A stretch of DNA of 64,000 nucleotides from Halomonas sp. HAL1. Its GTDB lineage: Bacteria > Pseudomonadota > Gammaproteobacteria > Pseudomonadales > Halomonadaceae. The stretch's first letter is position 1, and every line of letters begins with the position of its first letter. A program made the position numbers and the translations under genes. Shown one piece after another: positions 36,017-47,556 of this stretch. The stretch spans positions 1,116,001 to 1,180,000 of the forward strand of contig NZ_CP130610.1 in assembly GCF_030544485.1 (NCBI RefSeq), written 5' to 3'. Below the pieces are notes generated by a model. The model did no database searches. It saw only the letters and a program-made list of their open reading frames with translations, and was not told where the DNA came from.

Positions 36017-36727
36017 ATGTCCAATCTTCAGGTATCCGTATACCGCTACAATCCGGAAACCGACTCCGCACCTTACATGCAGGAGTTTCAGGTCGATACC
36101 AAAGGCCGCGATGTGATGGTGCTGGATGTTCTTCATATGATGAAAGAACAAGACAGCGGTTTGGCGTTTCGCCGCAGCTGCCGTGAAGGCGTCTGCGGTT
36201 CCGACGGCATGAACATGAACGGCAAAAATGGCTTGGCGTGTATTACGCCTTTGTCAGACGTTGTGAAAAACAACAAGCTGGTGCTGCGTCCGCTGCCAGG
36301 CTTGCCGGTTATTCGCGATATGGTCGTCGATATGGGCTTGTTCTATAAGCAGTACGAGCGTATTCAGCCGTATCTGCAAAATGACACGCCGCCGCCTGCC
36401 ATTGAGCGCCTGCAGTCGCCGGAAGAGCGCGACAAGCTAGATGGCTTATATGAGTGTATTCTGTGCGCATGCTGCTCAACGTCTTGCCCGTCGTTCTGGT
36501 GGAACCCAGAGAAGTTCGTTGGCCCAGCCGGTTTGCTGCAATCTTACCGTTTCCTGGCCGACTCCCGTGACACGGCTACCAGCGAGCGGTTGAGCAATCT
36601 GGAAGATCCGTTCTCGGTGTTCCGTTGCCGTGGCATCATGAACTGTGTGGCGGTTTGCCCAAAAGGCCTTAATCCCACTCGGGCGATCGGTAAAATCCGC
36701 GAAATGCTTCTTGCAGATGCTACCTAA
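36017..36727 (+). CDS. sdhB: Succinate dehydrogenase iron-sulfur subunit
   Basis: A 236-residue electron-transfer subunit. The 2Fe-2S ligands are in CREGVCGSDGMNMNGKNGLAC. The 4Fe-4S and 3Fe-4S cysteines are in CILCACCSTSCP and CRGIMNCVAVCPKGLNP. It passes electrons from SdhA's FAD to ubiquinone in the SdhCD anchor. AGAGGGAG precedes the ATG by 5-6 bases. It lies 27 bases after sdhA and ends the sdh genes; a 365-base gap follows before sucA. Confidence 0.97.
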   Translation: MSNLQVSVYRYNPETDSAPYMQEFQVDTKGRDVMVLDVLHMMKEQDSGLAFRRSCREGVCGSDGMNMNGKNGLACITPLSDVVKNNKLVLRPLPGLPVIRDMVVDMGLFYKQYERIQPYLQNDTPPPAIERLQSPEERDKLDGLYECILCACCSTSCPSFWWNPEKFVGPAGLLQSYRFLADSRDTATSERLSNLEDPFSVFRCRGIMNCVAVCPKGLNPTRAIGKIREMLLADAT

Positions 36728-37092
36728 GTCTATGACATTTGAGTAAAAAAGCGTGTGCCACTTAAGTTGGGTAATAATGCCACTTAAATCATAGCGCTTC
36801 GCTTGTTATCATAGGGTTTGTCACGTGGTGCGGCGTCACGTCGCACCGCTGGTCAGACAAGTTTGAAAGCCGGTGCCTTGGGTACCGGCTTTCGAGCATG
36901 AACTGAAGACGAAACACCGTATGACGCGTTAGATGATGAATAGCTTGATGATGTATAGCTAGATGAACAGGGTTTCCGGCCGTTGGCCGGCGCCGCCGGC
37001 AAATGTCCCGCCCCGCCGGCAGGGCAATAGCGATGTCGCCGCACGTTTGCGACGATACCGATACCACCCCATCAGTGCAGGGTGACCGAGAG
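36728..37092 (+). other. sdhB-sucA intergenic region rich in repeats and hairpins
   Basis: TGCCACTTAA is repeated at 36756 and 36778 (22 bases apart). A hairpin GGTGCGGCG / CGTCGCACC follows near 36828-36847, then the strong stem at 36865-36893. Two 15-base near-identical repeats (GATGATG-ATAGCT, 36932-36961) and GC-rich GCCGGC dyads (about 36985-37005) come next. No stem here has a proper U run, so partial termination or mRNA processing between sdh and suc is the likeliest role. Confidence 0.55.
36865..36893 (+). other. Strong stem-loop between sdhB and sucA
   Basis: The 13-bp stem GAAAGCCGGTGCC / GGTACCGGCTTTC (one G-U pair) has a 3-base loop. It is followed by GAGCATG and not by a T run, so it is better read as an mRNA processing or stabilising hairpin than as a full terminator. 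Confidence 0.65.
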
Positions 37093-39927
37093 ATGCAACA
37101 AGGCATAATGGAGTTGATGTGGCGTTCCTCTCACGTTAGTGGCGGCAATGTTCACTACGTGGAAGCGCTTTACGAGCAGTACCTCGCCGATCCTGAGTCT
37201 GTCCCTGACGAATGGCGCAGCTATTTTGATGAGTTGCCGCGTCCCGAGGGCAGTGCCTCCCACGATGTTCCACTAAGCCCAGTCCGTGATCAGTTCTACC
37301 AGCTGGGGCGCGAAAGTCGTCCGGGCCGTGTAGTTGCCGCTGCCGATAGCGGTGAAAACAAAAAGCAGGTAAAAGTCCTGCAGCTGATTAACGCTTACCG
37401 CTTCCGTGGCCATCAAAAGGCCAATATCGACCCGCTAGGACTGCGTAATCCCACCCCCGTCCCCGATCTCGACCTGTCCTTTCATCAGCTCTCAAAAGCT
37501 GATTTGGACACCGAGTTCCAAACCGGTTCTTTCTTTTTAGGTATCGACAAAGCGCCATTGCGTGACATCGTTGATGCGTTGGAGCGCACGTATTGCCGCT
37601 CCATCGGCTGCGAGATCATGCATATCGTCGATACGGAAGAGAAACGTTGGTTACAGCGACGTTTCGAGTCGGTACGCAGTGCGCCTGATTTCAGTGCTGA
37701 TGTGCGTAAGCACGTACTGGAGCGTTTGACGGCCGCTGAAGGTTTGGAGAATTACCTGGCATCCAAATATCCAGGTACCAAACGCTTTGGTCTTGAAGGC
37801 GGTGAAACGTTTGTGCCAATGATGGATGAACTCATCCAGCGTGCCGGCGGTTATGGCACCAAGGAGGTGGTCATCGGCATGGCACACCGTGGGCGACTCA
37901 ATCTGTTGGTCAATATTTTGGGTAAAAACCCAGCTGACTTGATTGATGAGTTTGATGGCAAGAAAGTTATTGAGCGTGGCTCAGGTGATGTGAAGTACCA
38001 CCAGGGCTTCAGTTCGAACGTCATGTCCCCGGGCGGCGAAGTCCATTTGGCGATGTCGTTTAACCCATCGCACCTGGAAATCGTCGCACCCGTAGTGGAA
38101 GGTTCGGTGCGTGCACGTCAGGACCGTCGTAACGACGAAGAGGGTAGCAAAGTGCTGCCAATCAACGTCCACGGCGATGCGGCGTTTGCCGGTCAAGGCG
38201 TGGTGATGGAGACATTCCAGATGTCCCAGACCCGTGCTTATAAAACCGGTGGCACGATTCATATTGTGATCAACAACCAAGTGGGTTTCACCACATCACA
38301 CCCACTGGATGCTCGCTCTACCGAATACTGCACTGATATTGCCAAGATGGTTCAAGCGCCTATTTTTCATGTCAATGGCGATGATCCTGATGCAGTGCTG
38401 CACGCTACCCAAGTTGCTCTTGACTATCGCCAGCAGTTCAAGAAAGACGTGGTGATTGATCTTGTTTGCTACCGTCGTCGTGGCCACAACGAAGCTGACG
38501 AGCCGTCAGGCACGCAGCCGATGATGTATGCCAAGATCAAAGATCACCCCTCTGCGCGCTCGCTTTATGCCAAGCGCCTGGTTGATCAGGGTGTGCTCTC
38601 TGAAGAGGCCGCCAAAGCGATGGTTGAAACCTATCGTGATGACTTGGTGGCGGGTAACCACGTAGCCAATGCGTTGGTGCAAGAGCCTAATGCCTCTCTA
38701 TTCGTTGACTGGGCGCCTTACCTCGGCCACGAGTGGACCGGCGATGCAGACACGACGATTGATATGAAGCGTCTGCAGCAGTTGGCTGCCCGTATGTGCG
38801 AGGTGCCGGATGGTGTCGACGTGCAGCGTCAAGTGGCCAAGATTTATGAAGACCGCCGTAAAATGCAGGCCGGTGGGCTGGGGCTTAACTGGGGCTTTGC
38901 TGAAACGCTGGCCTACGCCACGCTGCTGGATCAGGGGCATCCGATTCGGATTACCGGGCAAGACGTCGGGCGCGGTACGTTCTCCCACCGTCATGCTGTG
39001 GTGCATAACCAGAAAGATGGTTCCACCTATGTGCCGCTGCAGAACATGGCCGATGGTCAGCCGCGTTTCACCATTCATGACTCCTTCCTTTCGGAAGAAG
39101 CGGTACTGGCATTTGAGTATGGCTACTCAACCACAGCGCCGAATGATTTGGTGATCTGGGAAGCCCAGTTTGGTGACTTCTTTAACGGTGCCCAGGTGGT
39201 CGTTGACCAGTTCATCTCTTCAGGTGAAACGAAGTGGGGCCGGGTGTGTGGTCTAACCATGCTGTTACCCCACGGGTATGAAGGCCAGGGCCCGGAGCAC
39301 TCTTCGGCGCGCTTGGAGCGTTTCCTGCAAATGTGTGCTGAGCACAATATGCAGGTGTGTGTACCGACGACTCCCGCACAGATTTATCATCTATTGCGTC
39401 GTCAGGTGATTCGTCCGCTGCGTAAGCCGCTCATCGTAATGACGCCTAAATCACTACTGCGTCATAAAGAAGCGACGTCGAGCCTTGAAGATCTGGCCCA
39501 CGGCAAGTTCCATATGGTGCTCGCTGATCAAGCCGATCTTGCGCCTGAGAAGGTCACCCGCGTTGTGCTTTGTGCTGGCAAGGTCTACTACGACTTAGCC
39601 GCTTGGCGCGCCGAGAATGAGCGTCATGACACGGCAATCTTACGTCTTGAACAGCTTTATCCCTTCCCGAAAGAAGAACTTCTGGAAGCGCTGCAAGGCT
39701 ATACCAACGTAGAAGACATTGTGTGGTGCCAGGAAGAGCCGCTTAATCAGGGCGCTTGGTACTCCAGTCAGCACAATATGCGTGCAGTGGCCGATATGCT
39801 GAAAGATGGCTTCGGACGCGAGTTGAAATTTGCAGGACGTCCTGCCTCTGCTGCACCAGCAGCTGGCTATATGTCCGTCCATACTGAACAGCAGCGCCAG
39901 CTGGTGGAAGACGCTTTTAATTTATAA
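37093..39927 (+). CDS. sucA: 2-oxoglutarate dehydrogenase E1 component
   Basis: A 944-residue thiamine-diphosphate enzyme decarboxylating 2-oxoglutarate and passing the succinyl group to the E2 lipoyl arm. IGMAHRGRLNLLVNI, the HGDAAFAGQGVVMETFQMS segment and GSGDVKYHQGFSSNV are characteristic, with the cofactor-binding motif around GDDPDAV...RRRGHNEADEP. The frame is open from 37003, but ATG 37093 gives the N terminus MQQGIMELMWRSSHVSGGN typical of Pseudomonas-type SucA and the usual length; the ribosome site is poor (GAGAG adjacent). Confidence 0.96.
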   Translation: MQQGIMELMWRSSHVSGGNVHYVEALYEQYLADPESVPDEWRSYFDELPRPEGSASHDVPLSPVRDQFYQLGRESRPGRVVAAADSGENKKQVKVLQLINAYRFRGHQKANIDPLGLRNPTPVPDLDLSFHQLSKADLDTEFQTGSFFLGIDKAPLRDIVDALERTYCRSIGCEIMHIVDTEEKRWLQRRFESVRSAPDFSADVRKHVLERLTAAEGLENYLASKYPGTKRFGLEGGETFVPMMDELIQRAGGYGTKEVVIGMAHRGRLNLLVNILGKNPADLIDEFDGKKVIERGSGDVKYHQGFSSNVMSPGGEVHLAMSFNPSHLEIVAPVVEGSVRARQDRRNDEEGSKVLPINVHGDAAFAGQGVVMETFQMSQTRAYKTGGTIHIVINNQVGFTTSHPLDARSTEYCTDIAKMVQAPIFHVNGDDPDAVLHATQVALDYRQQFKKDVVIDLVCYRRRGHNEADEPSGTQPMMYAKIKDHPSARSLYAKRLVDQGVLSEEAAKAMVETYRDDLVAGNHVANALVQEPNASLFVDWAPYLGHEWTGDADTTIDMKRLQQLAARMCEVPDGVDVQRQVAKIYEDRRKMQAGGLGLNWGFAETLAYATLLDQGHPIRITGQDVGRGTFSHRHAVVHNQKDGSTYVPLQNMADGQPRFTIHDSFLSEEAVLAFEYGYSTTAPNDLVIWEAQFGDFFNGAQVVVDQFISSGETKWGRVCGLTMLLPHGYEGQGPEHSSARLERFLQMCAEHNMQVCVPTTPAQIYHLLRRQVIRPLRKPLIVMTPKSLLRHKEATSSLEDLAHGKFHMVLADQADLAPEKVTRVVLCAGKVYYDLAAWRAENERHDTAILRLEQLYPFPKEELLEALQGYTNVEDIVWCQEEPLNQGAWYSSQHNMRAVADMLKDGFGRELKFAGRPASAAPAAGYMSVHTEQQRQLVEDAFNL

Positions 39928-39965
39928 GCGGCCACCGGATTTAGAGAACACATAAGGGAAACGAC

Positions 39966-41567
39966 ATGGCTACTGAGATCAAAGCGCCAACCTTTCCGGA
40001 ATCCGTTGCCGAAGGCACAGTGGCGGCGTGGCATAAAAAGCCGGGTGACAGCGTTGAGCGTGACGAGCTGATTGTTGAGATTGAAACCGACAAAGTGGTG
40101 CTTGAAGTCGTCGCACCGGAAGCGGGTACCCTGACCGACGTGATGGCCGAAGAGGGCGATACCGTTCAGTCAGAGCAGGTGCTGGGCAAAATCGGTGAAG
40201 GCAGTGCGTCAGGCAGCAAAGAAGAGAAATCTTCTAGCGATGATAGCGCTGAAAAATCCGAAGAGAAGTCCGACGCTAAGGCGTCGGAAGAGAAGCAAGA
40301 AAAGCCTGCCAGTGGCGGTAGCGGTGGCGGCAAGCAGCACGACGTAAAAGCCCCGAGCTTCCCTGAGTCGATTCAGGAAGGCACCGTGGCCACTTGGCAC
40401 AAAAAAGTCGGCGAAGCGGTCAAGCGCGATGAGGTGCTGGCCGACATCGAAACCGATAAAGTCGTACTGGAAGTGGTTGCTCCGGCCGATGGCGCTCTGG
40501 CTGAAATTAAAGCCGAAGAGGGCAGCCAGGTCGAATCCGAAGCGATTCTCGCGACCTTCACCGAAGGCGCCGGTGGCGACAGCAGTGGCAGCGAAAGCGG
40601 CGGCGATTCAGCGCCTGCTAAAGCTGACACCAGCAGCGACGACGATGGCGCCGATGAGAAAGTCGGTGACAAGATCCTCGCTCCGGCTGCCCGTAAAATG
40701 GTGGCTGAGCACGACCTCGACGTTGCCAAGATTAAGGGCACCGGAAAAGGTGGCCGCATCCTGAAAGAAGACGTACAGAAAGCGGTCAACGACGGTTCCG
40801 CCAAGAAAGCAGCCAAATCGGCTGCACCGGCGAAATCGGCTGCTGCTGCACCGGCTGCTGAAGGTGAGCGCATCGAGAAGCGCGTGCCGATGAGCCGCCT
40901 GCGTCAAACCATCGCCAAGCGCTTGGTTCAGGCGCAGCAAACTGCGGCGATGCTGACTACTTATAACGAAGTGGACATGACCGAGATCATGGCCCTGCGT
41001 GCGCAGTACAAAGAGACGTTCTTAAAAGCTCACGACATTAAGTTGGGCTTTATGGGCTTCTTTGTAAAAGCAGCTTCTGAAGCGCTCAAGCGATTCCCGG
41101 ACGTTAACGCCTCTATCGACGGTACCGATATCGTTTATCACGGTTATCAGGATATCGGCGTTGCGGTCTCCACCGACCGTGGCTTGGTTGTGCCGGTACT
41201 GCGTGACACTGACAGCATGAAAATTGCTGACGTCGAGCGCAAAATTGTCGATTTCGGCAAGCGTGGTCGTGACGGTAAGCTGGGCATGGACGACATGATC
41301 GGCGGCACCTTTACCATCACCAACGGCGGTACCTTTGGCTCGCTGATGTCGACTCCGATCATCAACCCGCCGCAAACCGCCATTTTGGGCATGCACAAGA
41401 TCCAAGATCGTCCGATGGCAGTCAACGGCAAGGTCGAGATTCGTCCGATGATGTATCTGGCGCTCTCCTATGACCACCGCATGATCGACGGCAAAGACGC
41501 CGTTCAATTCTTGGTTACTTTAAAAGAATTGCTGGAAGACCCAGCACGTTTGCTGCTGGACGTCTAA
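39966..41567 (+). CDS. sucB: 2-oxoglutarate dehydrogenase E2 (dihydrolipoyl succinyltransferase) with two lipoyl domains
   Basis: A 533-residue E2, about 130 residues longer than usual SucB (about 400). Residues 3-78 and 126-201 are two complete lipoyl domains, each with the lipoylated lysine in ETDKVV (Lys43 and Lys165), joined by Ser/Glu/Lys- and Ala/Pro-rich linkers. A peripheral-subunit-binding domain (about 236-272, [21 protein letters not shown]) and the catalytic domain with HRMIDG (His504, Asp508) follow. It transfers succinyl groups to CoA. Multiple lipoyl domains are ordinary in pyruvate dehydrogenase E2, but unusual in SucB. Context (sucA before, lpdA and sucCD after) fixes it as the oxoglutarate enzyme. 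Confidence 0.95.
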   Translation: MATEIKAPTFPESVAEGTVAAWHKKPGDSVERDELIVEIETDKVVLEVVAPEAGTLTDVMAEEGDTVQSEQVLGKIGEGSASGSKEEKSSSDDSAEKSEEKSDAKASEEKQEKPASGGSGGGKQHDVKAPSFPESIQEGTVATWHKKVGEAVKRDEVLADIETDKVVLEVVAPADGALAEIKAEEGSQVESEAILATFTEGAGGDSSGSESGGDSAPAKADTSSDDDGADEKVGDKILAPAARKMVAEHDLDVAKIKGTGKGGRILKEDVQKAVNDGSAKKAAKSAAPAKSAAAAPAAEGERIEKRVPMSRLRQTIAKRLVQAQQTAAMLTTYNEVDMTEIMALRAQYKETFLKAHDIKLGFMGFFVKAASEALKRFPDVNASIDGTDIVYHGYQDIGVAVSTDRGLVVPVLRDTDSMKIADVERKIVDFGKRGRDGKLGMDDMIGGTFTITNGGTFGSLMSTPIINPPQTAILGMHKIQDRPMAVNGKVEIRPMMYLALSYDHRMIDGKDAVQFLVTLKELLEDPARLLLDV

Positions 41568-41578
41568 AAAGAGCATAA

Positions 41579-43135
<1,557 letters not shown>

Positions 43136-43154
43136 TTCAGTAAGCAACAACGAA

Positions 43155-43276
43155 GCGCCACCTTATTATGGGTGGCGCAAACTTTCGGCTTTGTCTTAAT
43201 CCGCAAAGATCGAAAGAACGGGGATGGCCAGTTCTTTTAAGACCGTTATTGTAAGATGGCTCTTAAAAAAGAACTG
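43155..43276 (+). other. lpdA-sucC intergenic hairpin and long inverted repeat
   Basis: GCGCCACC (43155-43162) pairs with GGTGGCGC (43171-43178), without a following U run. Further on, CAGTTCTTTTAAGA (43229-43242) is repeated in inverted form as TCTTAAAAAAGAACTG (43261-43276; two extra A). The second repeat ends 39 bases before the sucC start and could form a leader structure controlling sucCD. Confidence 0.5.
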
Positions 43277-43315
43277 ATCATCGTTCGAGTCACATGCAAC
43301 CAATGGCATGAATCG

Positions 43316-44482
43316 ATGAATCTTCACGAGTATCAAGGTAAACAGCTGTTTGCCGATTATGGTTTACCAGTGTCTAAAGGCTTTGCAGTCGACACTCCCG
43401 AAGAAGCGGAAGAGGCTTGCAAAAAAATCGGTGGTGACATGTGGGTGGTTAAAGCCCAGGTGCACGCCGGTGGCCGTGGTAAAGCGGGTGGCGTTAAGCT
43501 GATCAAAGATCCTGCTGAAGCCAAAGCATTTGCTGAAAAGTGGCTAGGCAAGAACTTGGTCACCTTCCAGACTGACGAAAAAGGTCAGCCGGTTGCCAAG
43601 ATTTTGGTTGAAACCTGCACTGACATCGCCGATGAGCTCTATCTCGGTGCCGTTGTCGACCGTACTACCCGTCGTGTGGTCTTCATGGCCTCTACCGAAG
43701 GTGGTGTAGAGATCGAGACGGTTGCAGAAGAGACGCCGGAAAAGATTCTCAAAGCTGAAATCGATCCGCTGGTCGGCGCACAGCCGTACCAAGCGCGTGA
43801 GCTAGCCTTTGCGCTGGGCCTGAAAGGCGACCAGATCAAGCAGTTCACCAAGATTTTCTTAGGTCTGTCTCAGTTGTTCCACGACAAAGACCTAGCCCTG
43901 CTGGAAATTAACCCGCTGGTCGTCACTGAAGAAGGCAATCTGCACTGCCTCGACGCCAAACTGGGGCTGGATAGCAACGCGCTATACCGTCACCCTGACC
44001 TGCAGGCCATGCGTGATCCTTCGCAAGAAGATCAGCGTGAAGCCGATGCGGCGAAGTGGGAACTTAACTATGTCGCGCTTGATGGCAACATCGGCTGCAT
44101 GGTTAACGGCGCAGGTTTGGCCATGGGTACCATGGACATCGTCAACCTGAGCGGCGGCAAGCCCGCTAACTTCTTGGACGTTGGCGGCGGCGCCACCAAG
44201 GAGCGCGTGGCAGAAGCGTTCAAAATCATCCTGTCGGATGACAATGTTAAAGCCGTACTGGTTAACATTTTCGGCGGTATCGTACGTTGCGACATGATTG
44301 CTGAAGGCATTATCGGTGCCGTTGAGCAAGTAGGCGTCAATGTACCGGTAGTCGTACGTCTGGAAGGTAACAACGCCGAACTGGGTGCTGAAAAACTGGC
44401 ATCTAGCGGTCTGAACATTATCGCGGCTACTAGTCTGACCGACGCGGCTCAGCAGGTCGTTAAAGCGGCGGAGGGCAAGTAA
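43316..44482 (+). CDS. sucC: Succinyl-CoA synthetase beta subunit
   Basis: A 388-residue ATP-grasp subunit that, with SucD, makes ATP or GTP from succinyl-Co[23 protein letters not shown] is the family N terminus, [17 protein letters not shown] contacts the nucleotide, and [13 protein letters not shown] and [16 protein letters not shown] belong to the CoA-ligase domain. The frame extends upstream to 43256, but ATG 43316 gives the standard length; its ribosome site is poorly defined. The stop overlaps the sucD ATG (TAATG). Confidence 0.97.
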   Translation: MNLHEYQGKQLFADYGLPVSKGFAVDTPEEAEEACKKIGGDMWVVKAQVHAGGRGKAGGVKLIKDPAEAKAFAEKWLGKNLVTFQTDEKGQPVAKILVETCTDIADELYLGAVVDRTTRRVVFMASTEGGVEIETVAEETPEKILKAEIDPLVGAQPYQARELAFALGLKGDQIKQFTKIFLGLSQLFHDKDLALLEINPLVVTEEGNLHCLDAKLGLDSNALYRHPDLQAMRDPSQEDQREADAAKWELNYVALDGNIGCMVNGAGLAMGTMDIVNLSGGKPANFLDVGGGATKERVAEAFKIILSDDNVKAVLVNIFGGIVRCDMIAEGIIGAVEQVGVNVPVVVRLEGNNAELGAEKLASSGLNIIAATSLTDAAQQVVKAAEGK

Positions 44483-45354
44483 TGAGCATCCTGATCGATA
44501 AGAACACCAAGGTCATCTGCCAGGGCTTTACCGGTGGCCAGGGCACGTTCCACTCCGAGCAGGCGATTGCCTATGGCACGAAGATGGTCGGTGGTGTTAC
44601 GCCGGGCAAAGGCGGCCAAGAGCACCTCGGTCTGCCCGTTTTCAATACCGTGAAAGAAGCGGTAGCGAAAACCGGCGCGGAAGCCAGCGTTATCTACGTA
44701 CCGGCGCCGTTCTGTAAAGACTCAATCCTTGAAGCGGCCAACTCCGGTATCAAGCTGATTGTGTGCATCACTGAAGGCATCGCTACGCTCGACATGCTCG
44801 AAGCGAAAGTGAAGTGTGACGAGCTGGGCGTACGCCTGATCGGTCCGAACTGCCCCGGTGTTATCACCCCAGGCGAATGCAAAATCGGCATCATGCCGGG
44901 TCACATTCACCAGCCGGGCCGCGTCGGTATCGTATCTCGTTCTGGTACCTTGACCTATGAAGCCGTTAAGCAGACTACTGATCACGGTTTTGGTCAGTCT
45001 ACCTGTGTGGGTATCGGCGGCGACCCGATTCCGGGCTCTAACTTCATCGACATCCTTGAGATGTTCGAGAAAGACCCGAAAACCGAAGCCATCGTTATGA
45101 TCGGTGAAATCGGCGGTACGGCTGAAGAAGAAGCCGCGGCTTACATCAAAGCCAACGTTTCCAAGCCAGTGGTTTCCTACATTGCCGGTGTGACTGCACC
45201 TCCTGGCAAGCGTATGGGCCACGCGGGCGCAATCATCTCTGGCGGTAAAGGCACCGCTGACGAGAAGTTTGCTGCGCTAGAAGACGCCGGTGTTAAAACC
45301 GTACGCTCTTTGGCTGAAATCGGTGATGCGCTGAAAGAAGTGACTGGCTGGTAA
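44482..45354 (+). CDS. sucD: Succinyl-CoA synthetase alpha subunit
   Basis: A 290-residue subunit with the CoA-binding Rossmann domain ([26 protein letters not shown]) and the phosphohistidine site ([13 protein letters not shown], His about 247). [23 protein letters not shown] is the second family signature. It is translationally coupled to sucC and ends the TCA block; a strong terminator lies 27 bases downstream. Confidence 0.97.
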   Translation: MSILIDKNTKVICQGFTGGQGTFHSEQAIAYGTKMVGGVTPGKGGQEHLGLPVFNTVKEAVAKTGAEASVIYVPAPFCKDSILEAANSGIKLIVCITEGIATLDMLEAKVKCDELGVRLIGPNCPGVITPGECKIGIMPGHIHQPGRVGIVSRSGTLTYEAVKQTTDHGFGQSTCVGIGGDPIPGSNFIDILEMFEKDPKTEAIVMIGEIGGTAEEEAAAYIKANVSKPVVSYIAGVTAPPGKRMGHAGAIISGGKGTADEKFAALEDAGVKTVRSLAEIGDALKEVTGW

Positions 45355-45380
45355 GCCATGAACGTTTAGCTGCACGCTAT

Positions 45381-45412
45381 AAGGGCGCCCCTCGGGGCGC
45401 CCTTATTTATTT
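45381..45412 (+). terminator. Intrinsic terminator of the TCA cluster
   Basis: The perfect 11-bp stem AAGGGCGCCCC / GGGGCGCCCTT with a 2-base centre (effective loop about four bases) is followed by ATTTATTT, after sucD. Confidence 0.9.
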
Positions 45413-45434
45413 CTGCGTGCTATAAATAATACTG

Positions 45435-46460
45435 CTATGGCGCCGGTGAGCGACGCAGCATGCGATAGCTATACAGCACAAACAGCGGTGCACCTGCCGC
45501 CAAGTAAAGATGGTAGCTGACCAACCGCCACACCAATACCGCTGCAGCGGCCTGTTCGCGCTCCATTAACGGCAACAACAGACCACCCACGCCCACCTCC
45601 GCAGCGCCCGCGCCCCCAGGCAGAAAGCTAAGTTGACTCGCGGCCATCGCCAGCATTTGAGTCAGGAAGGTCCACATCCAATCTGCATGGCCGCCCACTC
45701 CCCGTACCGCCAAATAAAGCAAGCTGTAGCGCATCAGCCAATGGGCAGTGGTCAAAAGCATCATCGCGAGCAGCGTCGTGCGCGGCAGCTCTAGCGTCAC
45801 CTTGAGTGCATGCCGACAACGCAGTAGGCGCCGTGCGAGCCAGCGTCGGCGATACTGGCTTGGCCACGGCGTTTTCACGCCAGGTGAGCGCAGTAGACTT
45901 GGCAGATAGCGCATGACCACACTCACCAGCGTCGCCATGAACGCTAATCCCACCAGCGCCCACTGTACGAGTGATTGGTGTGGCCACTGGGCGTCACTGA
46001 GCATCGAAAAGAGCACCAGGCCGCTCAACATGGCCAAGAAGAACAGTAAGTCACAGCCTTGATCAATCAGAAACACTGCCGCGCCTTTGGCCGGTGGAAA
46101 GCCGCGCCGTGCAAGCAACAACAGCAGGGTCGCCGGGCCACCGCTGCCACCTGGTGTGGCGCACAGCGCAAACTTAGACGCCAATTCAATCCCTAGCGCA
46201 CCGCGCTGGCCGAGCCTGCCGGCACGGCCGCCCAGCATCAGTCGAAGCCTTGCTGCATTTAGGTTCCAGCACAGAAAGGCCATCACCAGCATCAGTAGCA
46301 GCAACCCAAGCGGAAAGTGTTTGACGCGCTGAAGCGCCTCGGCTCCACCCAGCCAGGCGGTGAGCACCAGTGGCGCAATCAGCGCCAAGGCAATCATCAC
46401 GCCGTGGATAGGCCGCCACTTTAGTAGCTGGCGACGGCTAGTGGTGTTGGTGGAGTGCAT
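45435..46460 (-). CDS. Lysylphosphatidylglycerol synthase TM-region / UPF0104 family membrane protein
   Basis: About 341 residues with seven to eight membrane spans. The family pattern GGSGGPATLLLLLARRGFPPAKGAAVFLIDQGCDL and the later FLPGGAGAAEVGVGGLLLPL (GGxGxxE) mark the flippase-like domain found in MprF and AglD-type proteins. The frame can start at TTG 46499; ATG 46460 is preferred, leaving a 23-base overlap with the glycosyltransferase. Together the two genes may make and translocate a glycolipid, but this is inferred from pairing only. Confidence 0.78.
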   Translation of the reverse strand: MHSTNTTSRRQLLKWRPIHGVMIALALIAPLVLTAWLGGAEALQRVKHFPLGLLLLMLVMAFLCWNLNAARLRLMLGGRAGRLGQRGALGIELASKFALCATPGGSGGPATLLLLLARRGFPPAKGAAVFLIDQGCDLLFFLAMLSGLVLFSMLSDAQWPHQSLVQWALVGLAFMATLVSVVMRYLPSLLRSPGVKTPWPSQYRRRWLARRLLRCRHALKVTLELPRTTLLAMMLLTTAHWLMRYSLLYLAVRGVGGHADWMWTFLTQMLAMAASQLSFLPGGAGAAEVGVGGLLLPLMEREQAAAAVLVWRLVSYHLYLAAGAPLFVLYSYRMLRRSPAP

Positions 46461-47556
46461 AGGGTTGGCTGCCGTGGCAAAGCTGCTGATAGTGCTCAAG
46501 CAGAGAGTGCATCACGCCATCCCAGTTGAAATGACGCTCGACATGGCGGCGCGCATAGCGCCCGCTAGCAGCGACATCATTACTAAACAGCGCTACACAG
46601 GCTTCAGCCATGGCAGTGGGGTCAAGCGGTTTGCATAAAATACCCGCTCCCAGTGGCACGTTTTCGGCCAGCGCCCCGGCCCTGGCTGCCACCACCGGAA
46701 TGCCGCAGGCCATGGCTTCCTGAGCAATTAAGCCGAAGGTTTCTCGGGTGCCTGCGTGCAATAGGGCATCGCTACTGGCCAGCGCTGTCGCAACTTCGTG
46801 GGCGCCACAGCAGCGATCCACAATGGTGACGTTGCTGGGTACGTGATGCGGCATGCCGGGGCCCATCAGCAGCAAATGGTAATCGCTGCCTAGCTGACGC
46901 ATCGTTGAAAGCAGCACATCAATATTTTTCTCGCGTGAGTTGCGTCCCACAAAGATGAGCAGTTTTTTATCGCTGGGTATGCCCATGGTCTGTCGAAAAG
47001 TCGGGTCACGCTGCTGGGGATTAAATTGCGCTAAATCGACCCCCAACGGCTGCACGCGAACATTATCGACGCCCCAGTCGCGCAGCCGATTTGCCATCGC
47101 GTTACAGGGCGCCAATACGCTATCGAACCGACTATAAAGATCTGCTACATAGCGGGTTAAGCGCTTCTCAACGTAGCGCCCCAAGCGATCACCCATCAAA
47201 CGCGGAAGATCAGAGTGATAGAAGCCCACCACAGGTACGCCGAGCCGTTGACCTGCTGCAAGCGCAGCCCAAGCGGTTACATAAGGGTCGCCAGCCTCAA
47301 TAAGATCAGGCTTTAGATCAACCAGGGCATCCCGCCAGGGGGCGGAACGTAATGGAAAACGATAGCCCTGACCTAAAGGCAGGTGTAGCGCTGGTAAGGT
47401 GTGGTGATCGCCCAAACTATCGCGCTCCGCCCCCGGTACCAGCAGGCTGGTGCGCAGTTGGGGGATACGCGAAAAAACACGGTGTTTGGCCTGTAAATAG
47501 GTACGCACACCGCCGCTGGCGGGTGCATGGAACATCGTCACATCGGCAATGTGCAA
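46438..47556 (-). CDS. Glycosyltransferase family 4 protein
   Basis: A 372-residue GT-B-fold transferase. The N-terminal acceptor domain has the glycine-rich PASGGVRTYLQAK, and the donor domain has FVGRNSREKNIDVLL and the EX7E motif in RETFGLIAQEAMACGIPVVA, as in mannosyl- and glucosyltransferases using nucleotide sugars. The open frame starts at TTG 47568, but GGAGGT at 47561-47566 overlaps that region and points to TTG 47556; ATG 47535 is another option. It is the first gene of a two-gene unit with the flippase-like protein; the acceptor lipid or sugar is unknown. Confidence 0.82.
   Translation of the reverse strand: MHIADVTMFHAPASGGVRTYLQAKHRVFSRIPQLRTSLLVPGAERDSLGDHHTLPALHLPLGQGYRFPLRSAPWRDALVDLKPDLIEAGDPYVTAWAALAAGQRLGVPVVGFYHSDLPRLMGDRLGRYVEKRLTRYVADLYSRFDSVLAPCNAMANRLRDWGVDNVRVQPLGVDLAQFNPQQRDPTFRQTMGIPSDKKLLIFVGRNSREKNIDVLLSTMRQLGSDYHLLLMGPGMPHHVPSNVTIVDRCCGAHEVATALASSDALLHAGTRETFGLIAQEAMACGIPVVAARAGALAENVPLGAGILCKPLDPTAMAEACVALFSNDVAASGRYARRHVERHFNWDGVMHSLLEHYQQLCHGSQPYALHQHH

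Noticed and set aside
37003..37092. N-terminal extension of sucA from 37003
   Set aside because: The extra 30 residues come from GC-rich hairpin sequence and are absent from the family; ATG 37093 gives the standard protein.
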